This document shows, in pieces, positions 35,816 through 44,457 of a stretch of 45,213 bases of DNA. The DNA is from Phycicoccus sp. (GTDB lineage Bacteria; Actinomycetota; Actinomycetes; Actinomycetales; Dermatophilaceae). The notes under the pieces were generated by a model. It saw only the letters and a program-made list of their open reading frames with translations, was not told the DNA's origin and searched no databases. The stretch covers positions 1-45,213 of the forward strand of contig JAGOME010000036.1 of assembly GCA_017993715.1 (NCBI GenBank). The letters are read 5' to 3'. A program made the translations under genes and the position numbers. Every line of letters starts with the position of its first letter. The stretch's first letter is position 1.

Positions 35816-36657
35816 GCGGCACTCCGGCCGACCGCGGCCCTCTCCAGCTCCTCCAGTCCCGGCGCCGGGATCGCTGGCTGATGCAGGCCATCCTCGTGGC
35901 CTTGGCGTTGTGGTGGCTCTTTCCCCTCTACACCGCCGTCCGTAACTCGATCGCCTTCGGCGGTTTCGGAAACTACACCACCCTGCTGACGCAGCCCATC
36001 TCGGGGATCTGGCTCCCTCGCACTGTCCTGAACAGCGCGGCCATCGCGGCCATTCACGTGGCCGTGGTCGTCGTCTGCTCGGCGCTGTCGGGGTTTGCGT
36101 TCTCCCGACTCGTTTGGCGCGGGCGGGACCTGGCCTACACCGGCGTCCTGATCTTCCTCGCGATCCCGGCCACAGCCCTGCTCGTCCCGATTTACTACAT
36201 CACCGGTCGCCTCGGACTCTTTGATTCGTATGCCGCCGTCGCCTTCCCCGAGGCGACGCTCACGCTGCCCTTTGGGGTCCTGCTCATCAAGAACTTCGCC
36301 GACGGGCTACCCGCCTCGATGTTCGAAGCGGCCACCTTAGACCGCGCCTCCGATATCCAGACTTTCTGGCACATCTTCCTGCCCCAGGTGCGCACTCCCC
36401 TGACCAACCTGGCCATTCTCAGCGTGATGTGGTCCTTCCAGGACTACCTTTTCCCCTCGCTGGTCTTGCGCAGCCCGCAGAAGGCGACCTCAGCACAGGC
36501 CGTCAGCCTCATTCAGGGAGCCTTCGGCGGCACCCCCTTGCAGGCGTCGCAGTACTACGCAGCCCTGGTCCTCTTGGCTCTCCCGGCTATCGTGCTCGTC
36601 GCGGTGGGATTGCGATGGATCAGTCGAGGCCTGACCGCTGGCGCAACGAAGGAGTGA
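35812..36657 (+). CDS. ABC transporter permease, MalG-like
   Basis: 281 aa. Six predicted helices and the EAA loop EAATLDRASDIQTFWHIFLPQVRTPL near residues 185-210, followed by WSFQDYLFPSLV as in MalG partners. GTG 35812 overlaps the first permease as GTGA. Together with 33502 and 34883 it makes a CUT1 importer, but no ATPase gene is in the island; in actinobacteria a shared ATPase (MsiK type) often serves such systems. Confidence 0.93.
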   Translation: MSGTPADRGPLQLLQSRRRDRWLMQAILVALALWWLFPLYTAVRNSIAFGGFGNYTTLLTQPISGIWLPRTVLNSAAIAAIHVAVVVVCSALSGFAFSRLVWRGRDLAYTGVLIFLAIPATALLVPIYYITGRLGLFDSYAAVAFPEATLTLPFGVLLIKNFADGLPASMFEAATLDRASDIQTFWHIFLPQVRTPLTNLAILSVMWSFQDYLFPSLVLRSPQKATSAQAVSLIQGAFGGTPLQASQYYAALVLLALPAIVLVAVGLRWISRGLTAGATKE

Positions 36658-36661
36658 GCAT

Positions 36662-37357
36662 ATGGCACGCACCGACGACGTGATCGACGCCATCAAGGCG
36701 ATGATCATGAGCGGCGAGCTCTGTCCAGGTGATCGACTGCCGGTCGAGCCTGATCTCGCCGCACAACTTGACGTCTCGCGCGGCTCCCTGCGCGAGGGCG
36801 TGCGTTCGCTCATCGCGATGGGTGTGCTCGAGGCCCGCCAGGGCGCAGGGACCTATGTCACCAGCTTGGACATCAGGCTGCTGTTCGCACCCATGGAGTT
36901 CGTCTCTGACCTCAACCATCATGACCCGGTCGAGTTCCTCCAGGTTCGCCGCGTGCTGGAGTGCGAGGCGGCCTCGCTGGCCGCCGCTCGAATCGATGTC
37001 CGCGGGCTGCAGGCAGCGAAGGAGTGGCTGGACCAGGCTCGCGCGGTCGCCGAGAGCTCCCAGAGCACCGACCACGAGCGCATCCTCGAGTGCGACCGCG
37101 GCTTCCACGAAGTCATCGCCGAGGCCAGTGGCAACCAGGCGCTGGCGGCCCTTCTCGCAGTGTTCGCCGGGCGCACGTGGCGGTTGCGCACGCTGCGCAG
37201 TGAGATCGACGCACACGCGGTCGAGATCGCTGTGCGCGAGCATCAGGCCATCCTGGACGCCCTGCGCGACGGAGACTCAGAGCGCGCCCGCGTGCTCATG
37301 CACGTGCACCTCCTCGGTGTCGAGGACTTCGCACGACTGCACTCCACTGCCTCCTGA
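36662..37357 (+). CDS. GntR-family regulator, FadR subfamily (FCD domain)
   Basis: 231 aa. N-terminal winged helix with MSGELCPGDRLPVEPDLAAQLDVSRGSLREGVRSLIAMGVLEARQGAGTYV (residues ~15-70), then an all-helical FCD domain with the metal-ligand pattern DRGFHEVI, EHQAILDAL and HVHLLG. FCD members typically sense carboxylic or sugar acids. Ribosome site GAAGGAG 5 nt before ATG; it lies 4 bp after the permease gene, inside the operon it probably controls through the two TCATCCGATGATTC sites. Confidence 0.94.
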   Translation: MARTDDVIDAIKAMIMSGELCPGDRLPVEPDLAAQLDVSRGSLREGVRSLIAMGVLEARQGAGTYVTSLDIRLLFAPMEFVSDLNHHDPVEFLQVRRVLECEAASLAAARIDVRGLQAAKEWLDQARAVAESSQSTDHERILECDRGFHEVIAEASGNQALAALLAVFAGRTWRLRTLRSEIDAHAVEIAVREHQAILDALRDGDSERARVLMHVHLLGVEDFARLHSTAS

Positions 37358-37415
37358 CACCAAGCCTCTGATACGGAAGGACACCACCGGGTTGTTGCCC
37401 GGGAGATCACGCGCT

Positions 37416-38102
37416 ATGGATGAACAAACGATTGTTCCAGGTCGATTGGACTTCGAGAGCCTCGACCGGACGATGACCGACGCCTTCACGACACCGATCC
37501 TGTCTGACTCCTTGGACGCCGTCGGGATCCGGGATCGCGTCATGATCGCCGGGATCACCCCCGTCCAGCCGGGACTGCGGGCGATCGGGCGTGCTCATAC
37601 CGTGTCCTTCGACCCCGACCCCGCCGATCACCCCGACCCGTACGGGACTGCCATCGACGTCATCGACGGCCTCTTTCCGGGGTCGGTCCTGGTCATCGAG
37701 ACCGGAGGAGATCCGCGATCTGCGTACTGGGGCGAGCTGTTCACCGCGGCTGCGATCGGGCGAGGAGCCGCCGGCATCGTGACCGATGGCCCGACCCGCG
37801 ACACCCCGCGGGTGCGCGCCCTGGGACATCCGGTGTTCGGCCAGGGCACCAGGCCGATCGACTTCCGCGCCCGCATGTCCATCACCACGGTGGGCGCGAC
37901 GGTCCTGTGTGGCGAGGTGGAGGTCACGCCAGGGGACCTCGTCCTGGCCGATGACGACGGGATCGTCGTCGTTCCGCGCAGAGCGGAGAGCCAGGTCCTG
38001 AGCCGGGCCGTTGCCCGCATCACCGCCGAACGCTCGGTCCTGGAGGAGTTGCTCGGCGGAGCAACCCTGCGCGAGGTCTGGAATCGATGGGGCGTCCTAT
38101 GA
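37416..38102 (+). CDS. RraA-family protein (HMG/oxaloacetate aldolase-like)
   Basis: 228 aa. Family pattern: SDSLDAVGIR, ALRAIGRAHTV-like segment, GDPRSAYWGELFTAAAIGRGAAGIVTDGPTRDTPRV (the G-x20-R-D metal/pyruvate-enolate motif) and GEVEVTPGDLVLADDDGIVVVP. Members cleave 4-hydroxy-4-methyl-2-oxoglutarate or decarboxylate oxaloacetate with a divalent metal; others are RNase E inhibitors, which seems unlikely here. In this island a keto-acid aldolase or decarboxylase role is likely. GGGAG 9 nt before ATG 37416; stop overlaps the next start as ATGA. Confidence 0.88.
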   Translation: MDEQTIVPGRLDFESLDRTMTDAFTTPILSDSLDAVGIRDRVMIAGITPVQPGLRAIGRAHTVSFDPDPADHPDPYGTAIDVIDGLFPGSVLVIETGGDPRSAYWGELFTAAAIGRGAAGIVTDGPTRDTPRVRALGHPVFGQGTRPIDFRARMSITTVGATVLCGEVEVTPGDLVLADDDGIVVVPRRAESQVLSRAVARITAERSVLEELLGGATLREVWNRWGVL

Positions 38103-38398
38103 GCGGCGACGACGACCCTCGGGTCCTGCGTCTCTCCCCTGGCGACCAGGTCGTCATCGCCCGCGGTCCCATCCCGGCCGGCGCCACCTTGGTCCTGCAG
38201 GGACGGCAAGTCACGACCACCATGGACATCCCCGTCGGCTTCAAGCTCGCGGCTGATGACCTCGCGGCCGGGACCGTCGTGCACCGCGCCGGTGTCCGCA
38301 TCGGACGGCTGACGGCTGACGTCGCGCTCGGCCAGCTCGTCCATCTGCACAATCTCGAAAGCCTGTATTTGCGCACTCACGCCCGAGGGGAATCATGA
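38099..38398 (+). CDS. UxaA-family dehydratase, small (SAF-domain) subunit
   Basis: 99 aa SAF-type domain: DQVVIARGPIPAGATL and MDIPVGFKLAADDLAAGTVVHRAGVRIGRLTADVALGQLVHLHNLES, matching the N-terminal domain of altronate/galactarate dehydratases and the separate small subunit of sulfolactate sulfo-lyase. The ATG at 38099 overlaps the RraA stop as ATGA, and its own stop overlaps the large subunit the same way, so the two halves should be made in equal amounts. Confidence 0.9.
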   Translation: MSGDDDPRVLRLSPGDQVVIARGPIPAGATLVLQGRQVTTTMDIPVGFKLAADDLAAGTVVHRAGVRIGRLTADVALGQLVHLHNLESLYLRTHARGES

Positions 38399-39645
38399 GC
38401 CTGGTCACTCGCAGAGCCGCACTCGCCCAGGTCGGCGACCTCGATCTCACCGGCTATCGTCGCGCCGACGGCAGGGCCGGCATACGCAACGTCGCCGTCG
38501 TCGCCTACCTCGTCGAATGCGCCCGACACGTCGCCACGAAGATCGCCGAGGGCCTCGGAGACGACGTGCACGTCATTGGTTTCAGCGGCTGCTACCCCAA
38601 TGACTACGCGGCGCGCATGATGGCTGCGCTGGGCACTCATCCCAACGTGGGCGCCGTACTCCTGGTCAGCCTGGGCTGTGAGGGGTTCGACCGGGAACAG
38701 CTCGCCCTGGACATCGAGCGGTCCGGCAGGCCCGTCCACACGTTGGTGATCCAGCAGAGCGGAGGGACGGCACGCACGGTCGCCACAGGACGCGACTGGC
38801 TGGGCACGGTGCTGCCTGAGCTGCGTGGCGCGCTCCGAGGGCCCATGGATGTCGCCGAGCTGGTGGTCGGGACGATCTGCGGAGGGTCGGACAGCACGAG
38901 CGGCCTCACGGCCAACCCCGCGGTCGGACGCGCCTTCGACTGGCTCGTCGACGTCGGCGCGACGGCAATCTTCGAAGAGACCGGGGAGCTCATTGGGTGC
39001 GAAACCGTCATGAGTGAGCGCGCCATCACGCCAGAACTGGGCGAAGAGATCGTGGCAGCCGTGGACAAGGCCGAGCGCTACTACCAGGTGATGGGCCATG
39101 GCAGTTTTGCTGCCGGCAACGCCGAAGGGGGCTTGACCACGATCGAGGAAAAGTCCCTGGGTGCCTACACCAAGAGCGGCACGCGGCCCATCTCTGGCGT
39201 CCTCAAACCCGCCGTGGCTGCCCCCGGGGCAGGCCTGTACCTCCTTGACGTCATCCCCGACGGCGAGGTGCGGTGGGGCTTCCCGAACATCAATGACAAC
39301 GCCGAGGCAGCCGAGCTGCTGGCCTGCGGCGCCCACCTCATCCTGTTCACGACCGGCCGCGGGTCGGTCGTCGGCTCCGCCATCGGCCCGATGATCAAGA
39401 TCTGCGCCAACCCGGTGACCTACCGCAATCTGAGCGACGACATGGACGTCAATGCCGGCCAGATCCTCGAGGGGACTGCCACGTTGGATGGCGTCGGAAT
39501 GGAGATCGCCCGGCTTACTGTGCAGACCGCCGCGGGTCGCCCATCTGCAAGTGAACGCCTGGGCCACCAGGAGTTCATCCTCACGTACAAGTCCTTCGAG
39601 CCGGTCGGTCCGTCGTGCTTGCCCCTGCGGGTCCTCGGCCGATGA
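38395..39645 (+). CDS. UxaA-family dehydratase, large subunit (altronate dehydratase-like)
   Basis: 416 aa. Hallmarks: GYRRADGRAGIRNVAVVAYLVECA, HVIGFSGCYPND, SLGCEGFD, TICGGSDSTSGLTANPAVGRAFDWLVD, FEETGELIGCE, GGLTTIEEKSLGAYTKSG and LILFTTGRGSVVGSA. These correspond to the catalytic domain of iron-dependent altronate/galactarate dehydratases; the conserved cysteines probably hold the metal. Expected product 2-keto-3-deoxygluconate if the substrate is a hexonate; L-fuconate, galactarate or sulfolactate cannot be excluded. The neighbours (KDG kinase, KDPG aldolase) favour a hexonate. Confidence 0.9.
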   Translation: MSLVTRRAALAQVGDLDLTGYRRADGRAGIRNVAVVAYLVECARHVATKIAEGLGDDVHVIGFSGCYPNDYAARMMAALGTHPNVGAVLLVSLGCEGFDREQLALDIERSGRPVHTLVIQQSGGTARTVATGRDWLGTVLPELRGALRGPMDVAELVVGTICGGSDSTSGLTANPAVGRAFDWLVDVGATAIFEETGELIGCETVMSERAITPELGEEIVAAVDKAERYYQVMGHGSFAAGNAEGGLTTIEEKSLGAYTKSGTRPISGVLKPAVAAPGAGLYLLDVIPDGEVRWGFPNINDNAEAAELLACGAHLILFTTGRGSVVGSAIGPMIKICANPVTYRNLSDDMDVNAGQILEGTATLDGVGMEIARLTVQTAAGRPSASERLGHQEFILTYKSFEPVGPSCLPLRVLGR

Positions 39646-39686
39646 GACCCCCCGCGCGCCCCGACAACGCCGCGATCGGGCACGCC

Positions 39687-40700
39687 TTAGTGGACCGGTG
39701 GCGCCGTCGACTCCCGCAAGCGCAGGATCGCCGCCGGATCGCTGACCACACTGTGGCGAGCGGGACCTGCGGACAACCGCACGACGAGGTCGCGCACCGC
39801 CTGGATCCCCAGCTCGTACAACGGCAACTGCACGGTGGTCAGGGCCGGCGCCATGAGAGCGGCAACCCCGCTGTCATGGATCGCGACCACCGAGACCTCC
39901 TGCGGCACCCGGACCCCCACATCACGCAGCCCGGCGAGGACGCCCAGTCCGGCGTTGACGTTGGCCACGACCAGCCCGGTCGGTGCGGGTCCCGGCCTTG
40001 CCCACAGCTCGTGGATGGCTGCCCGGCCGTCCTGCGGCTGATAGCCCAAGGACGTGCACCAAGCACGACGCCGACGCAGTCCTGCTCCGTGCAACGCAGC
40101 GACATAGCCCTGCTCGCGTCGCCGAGCTGTGAAGGAGCCTGGAAGCCCACCGATATGGCCGATCCGACGGTGTCCCAGCGTGAGGAGGTGGTCGGTCGCG
40201 GTTCGTGCCGCCGCGACGTCATCCAGCACGACGGAGCCCGCATGCCGACTGCGCGCGTTGATGAGGACGACAGGCAGGTTGGTGGTCATCCTGTCGAGCA
40301 CGCTCTCGGTCGCGGCCTCGTCGGTGGCCTGCAGGATGAACCCGTCCACCCGGCCCTCGCGCACGAGGCGGCGCAAGTAGTCACCGCCCTCACCAACCCG
40401 CTCGGCGCGCGCGAGCAAGACCGCGTGCCCCGACTCCTCGGCCGCGACCTCCGCACCGCGCAGCAACTCGGCGAAGTAGGCGTTGGCCAGGCTCGGCACG
40501 ACCAGGCCGATCGTGCTGCTTTGGCCCAGTCGCAAGCCCCGCGCCGCATGGTTGGGCGCGTAGTCCAGATCGCGCAGTGCCTGCAGGATGCGAGCCCGAG
40601 TCTCGGGCCGCACACGCAGGTCGGCCGCTTCATTGAGCACCCGCGACACCACCGACGCCGACACGCCCGCGGCCTGCGCGACGTCTCGCAGCGTGGCCAT
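39687..40700 (-). CDS. LacI-family transcriptional repressor
   Basis: 337 aa. HTH: ATLRDVAQAAGVSASVVSRVLNEAADLRVRPETRARILQAL (residues 2-42), then the hinge YAPNHAARGLRLGQSSTIGLVVPSL and a periplasmic-binding-like core with LVVANVNAGLGVLAGLRDVGVRVPQEVSVVAIHDSG. Start ATG 40700, 7 nt after TAGACT, so leaderless. It is divergent from the zinc dehydrogenase gene and convergent with the UxaA gene, and may control the second half of the island. Effector unknown. Confidence 0.94.
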   Translation of the reverse strand: MATLRDVAQAAGVSASVVSRVLNEAADLRVRPETRARILQALRDLDYAPNHAARGLRLGQSSTIGLVVPSLANAYFAELLRGAEVAAEESGHAVLLARAERVGEGGDYLRRLVREGRVDGFILQATDEAATESVLDRMTTNLPVVLINARSRHAGSVVLDDVAAARTATDHLLTLGHRRIGHIGGLPGSFTARRREQGYVAALHGAGLRRRRAWCTSLGYQPQDGRAAIHELWARPGPAPTGLVVANVNAGLGVLAGLRDVGVRVPQEVSVVAIHDSGVAALMAPALTTVQLPLYELGIQAVRDLVVRLSAGPARHSVVSDPAAILRLRESTAPPVH

Positions 40701-40707
40701 GCGCCGG

Positions 40708-40713
40708 AGTCTA
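40708..40713 (-). promoter_or_regulatory. Candidate -10 element of the lacI-type gene
   Basis: TAGACT on the minus strand, 7 nt before ATG 40700. Nearby, the direct repeat CCGATCA occurs at 40717 and 40738, 21 bp (two helical turns) apart, and may be a regulator site between the divergent genes. Confidence 0.5.
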
Positions 40714-40859
40714 AAGCCGATCATGGCCACGGCCCGACCGATCACGATGGCGACGACGCCACGGCCGCGCAGCGCACCTTGCCGCCCGCCAGGCCCGATT
40801 CGCCACCCCCCTGCTGATCCCCCCACCCTCACGTGCAACAGCCTGAAGGAGTCCTCACC

Positions 40860-41894
40860 GTGTACGCAGCCCACTATGGCGGAGCCGGACAGATCGGTTA
40901 CGTCCAGGTCGACCCCGCTCCCCTGGGTCCCGACGATGTCCGGATTGCGGTGTCCTACACCGGCATTTGCGGGACCGACCTGCACATCCTGCACGGCGAT
41001 ATGGACACCAGGGTCGACATGCCAGCAGCCATCGGGCATGAGATGGCGGGTCGAATCGCCGCCGTGGGCGAGGCGGTCCAGGGGTGGTGCGTGGGTGATG
41101 CCGTGAGCGTCATGCCGCTGCAATGGTGCGGGCAGTGCCCGGCGTGCCAGGCCGGGCACGCCCACATCTGCCATCACCTGACCTTTATGGGCATCGACTC
41201 TCCCGGCGCCCTGCAGAACGAATGGACGGTGCCGGCCGCCACCCTGATCCGGCTCCCCGCGGGCATGGACCTGCGCACAGCCGCCCTGCTCGAGCCGGTC
41301 GCTGTCGCCACGCACGATGTCGCCCGCAGCCGCCTCAGGCCCGACGAGCACGTCCTCATCGTCGGGGGCGGGCCGATCGGCGCCCTCATCGCCTTCCTCG
41401 CCTCCCGCCGTGGGGCTCACGTCCTGGTGTCCGAACCCGACGCGGACCGACGCGCCCTGATCGCGGCCCTGGGGGTCGAGGTCGTGGATCCTCGGGCCGA
41501 GGACCTGGCCGCGCGCGTGCTCGAGCGCACCGATGGCGCGGGGGTCGCGGTGGCGTTCGAGGTCTCGGGAGCAGCCGCGGGCCTGGATGCTGCGGTCGCG
41601 AACCTGGCAACCCGTGGGCGGCTCGTCCTGGTCGCGATCCACCCCCAGCCGCGGTCCGTCGATGTCTTCCGGTTCTTCTGGCGCGAGCTCGAACTCATCG
41701 GGGCTCGGGTCTACGAACGGGCCGACTTCGAGGCGGCCGCCGCCCTCCTCGCCGAGGCGTCCGACGCCCTGTCCCCGCTGATCACGGCGGTCTACCCCCT
41801 GGCCGAGGCGGCGGCGGCATTCGAGCGTCTGGCCGCAGGCTCTGGCGTGATGAAGGTGCTCGTCGACTGCCGACCCGCGGAGGTGGCCCGATGA
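40860..41894 (+). CDS. Zinc-dependent alcohol dehydrogenase (polyol/sugar-acid dehydrogenase type)
   Basis: 344 aa medium-chain dehydrogenase. Catalytic zinc: Cys37 in TGICGTDLH and GHEMAG; structural zinc C-x2-C-x2-C-x7-C in CGQCPACQAGHAHIC; cofactor loop VLIVGGGPIGALIAFLA with VLVSEPDADR (acidic, NAD-preferring pattern). Relatives include L-threonine, sorbitol, L-idonate and L-galactonate dehydrogenases. GAAGGAG 8 nt before GTG 40860 decides the start over an in-frame GTG at 40833. In this context an oxidation of a hexonate at C5 is plausible. Stop overlaps the SDR start as ATGA. Confidence 0.92.
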   Translation: MYAAHYGGAGQIGYVQVDPAPLGPDDVRIAVSYTGICGTDLHILHGDMDTRVDMPAAIGHEMAGRIAAVGEAVQGWCVGDAVSVMPLQWCGQCPACQAGHAHICHHLTFMGIDSPGALQNEWTVPAATLIRLPAGMDLRTAALLEPVAVATHDVARSRLRPDEHVLIVGGGPIGALIAFLASRRGAHVLVSEPDADRRALIAALGVEVVDPRAEDLAARVLERTDGAGVAVAFEVSGAAAGLDAAVANLATRGRLVLVAIHPQPRSVDVFRFFWRELELIGARVYERADFEAAAALLAEASDALSPLITAVYPLAEAAAAFERLAAGSGVMKVLVDCRPAEVAR

Positions 41895-42652
41895 TCGACT
41901 CCTTCGACCTCTCCGGCAAGGTTGCCCTCGTCACCGGCGCCCGGCGCGGCATCGGGCTGGCCATGGCGCAGGCTCTCGCGAGCGCGGGCGCCGACATCAT
42001 CGCCGTAAGCGCCTCTATGGAGCCCACCGGATCCGCCGTCGAAGCGGCCGTGCACGCCCACGGGCGGGCAATCCGCACCATCGCCTGCGACTTCGCCGAC
42101 GCCGCGGCGGTGGCCTCGTTGGGCGCGCAGCTCGCCCGCGAGGACCCCATCGACATCCTCGTCAACAACGCGGGCACGATCTATCGCGAGCCCGCCGTCG
42201 ACCATGATCTAGATCAGTGGTCGCGCGTCCTCACGGTCAACCTCACGAGCCAGTTCGCCCTGACGCAGGCCCTGGCCCGCCCCATGCTCGATCGCGGTTG
42301 GGGCAAGGTCATCTTCACCGCGTCACTGCTCAGTTTCCAGGGCGGCATCAATGTCCCCGGCTACACCGCGTCCAAGAGCGGTGTAGCCGGGTTGACCCGG
42401 GCGTTGGCGAACGAGTGGGCCCCCCATGGGGTCACCGTCAACGCGATCGCACCGGGGTACATCGCCACCGACAACACCCAGGCGCTCCAGGACGACCCGG
42501 AGCGAGCGGCCAGCATCGTCGGGCGTATCCCGGCGGGGCGATGGGGCCGACCCGATGACCTGGCGGGCGCGACGGTCTTCCTCGCCTCCCCTGCATCGGA
42601 CTACGTCACCGGAGTCGTGCTGCCGGTCGACGGCGGGTGGCTGGGCCGATGA
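41891..42652 (+). CDS. Short-chain dehydrogenase, KduD/2-deoxygluconate 3-dehydrogenase-like
   Basis: 253 aa. Rossmann motif VTGARRGIGLAMAQAL, NNAG, active-site Ser in ASLLSFQGGINVPGYTASKSGVAGLTRALANEWAPHG (Y-x3-K) and VNAIAPGYIATDNTQAL, RIPAGRWGRPDDLAGA, ending PVDGGWLGR. This stretch matches KduD (2-keto-3-deoxygluconate/2,5-diketo-3-deoxygluconate interconversion) very closely. KduI, its usual partner, is absent. It may instead reduce a keto-uronate made by the zinc dehydrogenase. ATGA overlaps on both sides. Confidence 0.92.
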   Translation: MIDSFDLSGKVALVTGARRGIGLAMAQALASAGADIIAVSASMEPTGSAVEAAVHAHGRAIRTIACDFADAAAVASLGAQLAREDPIDILVNNAGTIYREPAVDHDLDQWSRVLTVNLTSQFALTQALARPMLDRGWGKVIFTASLLSFQGGINVPGYTASKSGVAGLTRALANEWAPHGVTVNAIAPGYIATDNTQALQDDPERAASIVGRIPAGRWGRPDDLAGATVFLASPASDYVTGVVLPVDGGWLGR

Positions 42653-43304
42653 GCGAGCACCCCGTGGTCGGTCAGGTGAGAGCCCACCGGATCGTCCCCG
42701 TCCTGGTCATCCCTGACGCCGCAGATGCACCGGCGCTCGGCCGGATCCTGGCAGCTGGCGGCCTGCCGATCGCCGAGGTCACCTTGCGCACGCCCACGGC
42801 ATTCGAGGCGATCCGCTCGATGGCCGCCGAGGGCGTCTGCCTCGTCGGCGCCGGCACCGTGACCACGCCGGCCCAGGTCGAGCAGGCCAAGGACGCTGGT
42901 GCCGCATTCGTCGTCAGTCCCGGGCTGTCGGCCGCGGTCGTCGCCGAATGCCGCGCGCTGGATCTGCCCGTCATCCCCGGTATCGCGTCGGCGACCGAGC
43001 TCCAACACGCGATCGAGCTCGGGCTCTCGCTGGTCAAGCTCTTCCCGGCCCAGATCGTCGGTGGACCTGCGGCCATCCGGGCCTTGTCGGGGCCTTTCCC
43101 GCAGATCAGCTTCCTGCCGACCGGCGGCGTCACCGCAGCCAACCTCGGCGATTACCTCACGCTGTCGTCCGTCGCGGCTGTCGGCGGCAGCTGGATGATC
43201 GATGCCCAGGCGTTGGCGGCCCGAGACTGGCCGGCCATGCAGCTGGCGGTCGCCGCTGCCGTCGCGGCAGCGGACGCCGTCCGGCCGCGCGCGGGGGTGA
43301 CGCC

Positions 43305-43308
<4 letters not shown>
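42649..43308 (+). CDS. eda: 2-keto-3-deoxy-6-phosphogluconate (KDPG) aldolase
   Basis: 219 aa class I aldolase: RIVPVLVIPDAADAPALGRILAAGGLPIAEVTLRTP (catalytic Glu), VGAGTVTTPAQV, VSPGLS, the Schiff-base lysine near residue 130 in SLVKLFPAQIVGG and LPTGGVTAANLGDYL. Cleaves KDPG to pyruvate and glyceraldehyde 3-phosphate. ATG 42649 overlaps the SDR stop; its stop overlaps the kinase start. Confidence 0.95.
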
Positions 43309-44408
<1,100 letters not shown>

Positions 44409-44457
44409 CCTTCCACCCCCTGCCACCCACCCTCACCCTCATGAGAAAGAGCCCCTG

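Noticed and set aside
37387-37402. Small hairpin CCGGG-TTGTTG-CCCGG before the RraA gene
   Set aside because: Only five base pairs; too short to be a convincing terminator or regulatory structure inside an operon.
38099-39645. Sulfolactate sulfo-lyase SuyAB
   Set aside because: The split small/large form fits, but KDG kinase, KDPG aldolase and the two sugar dehydrogenases nearby favour a sugar-acid dehydratase. Not excluded.
5413-40978. Single-mismatch relatives of the octamer (CGGCATTG, CGGCATTT, CCGCATTC)
   Set aside because: Their counts (1 to 4 each) are near what composition predicts, so they were used as controls and not counted as motif copies.
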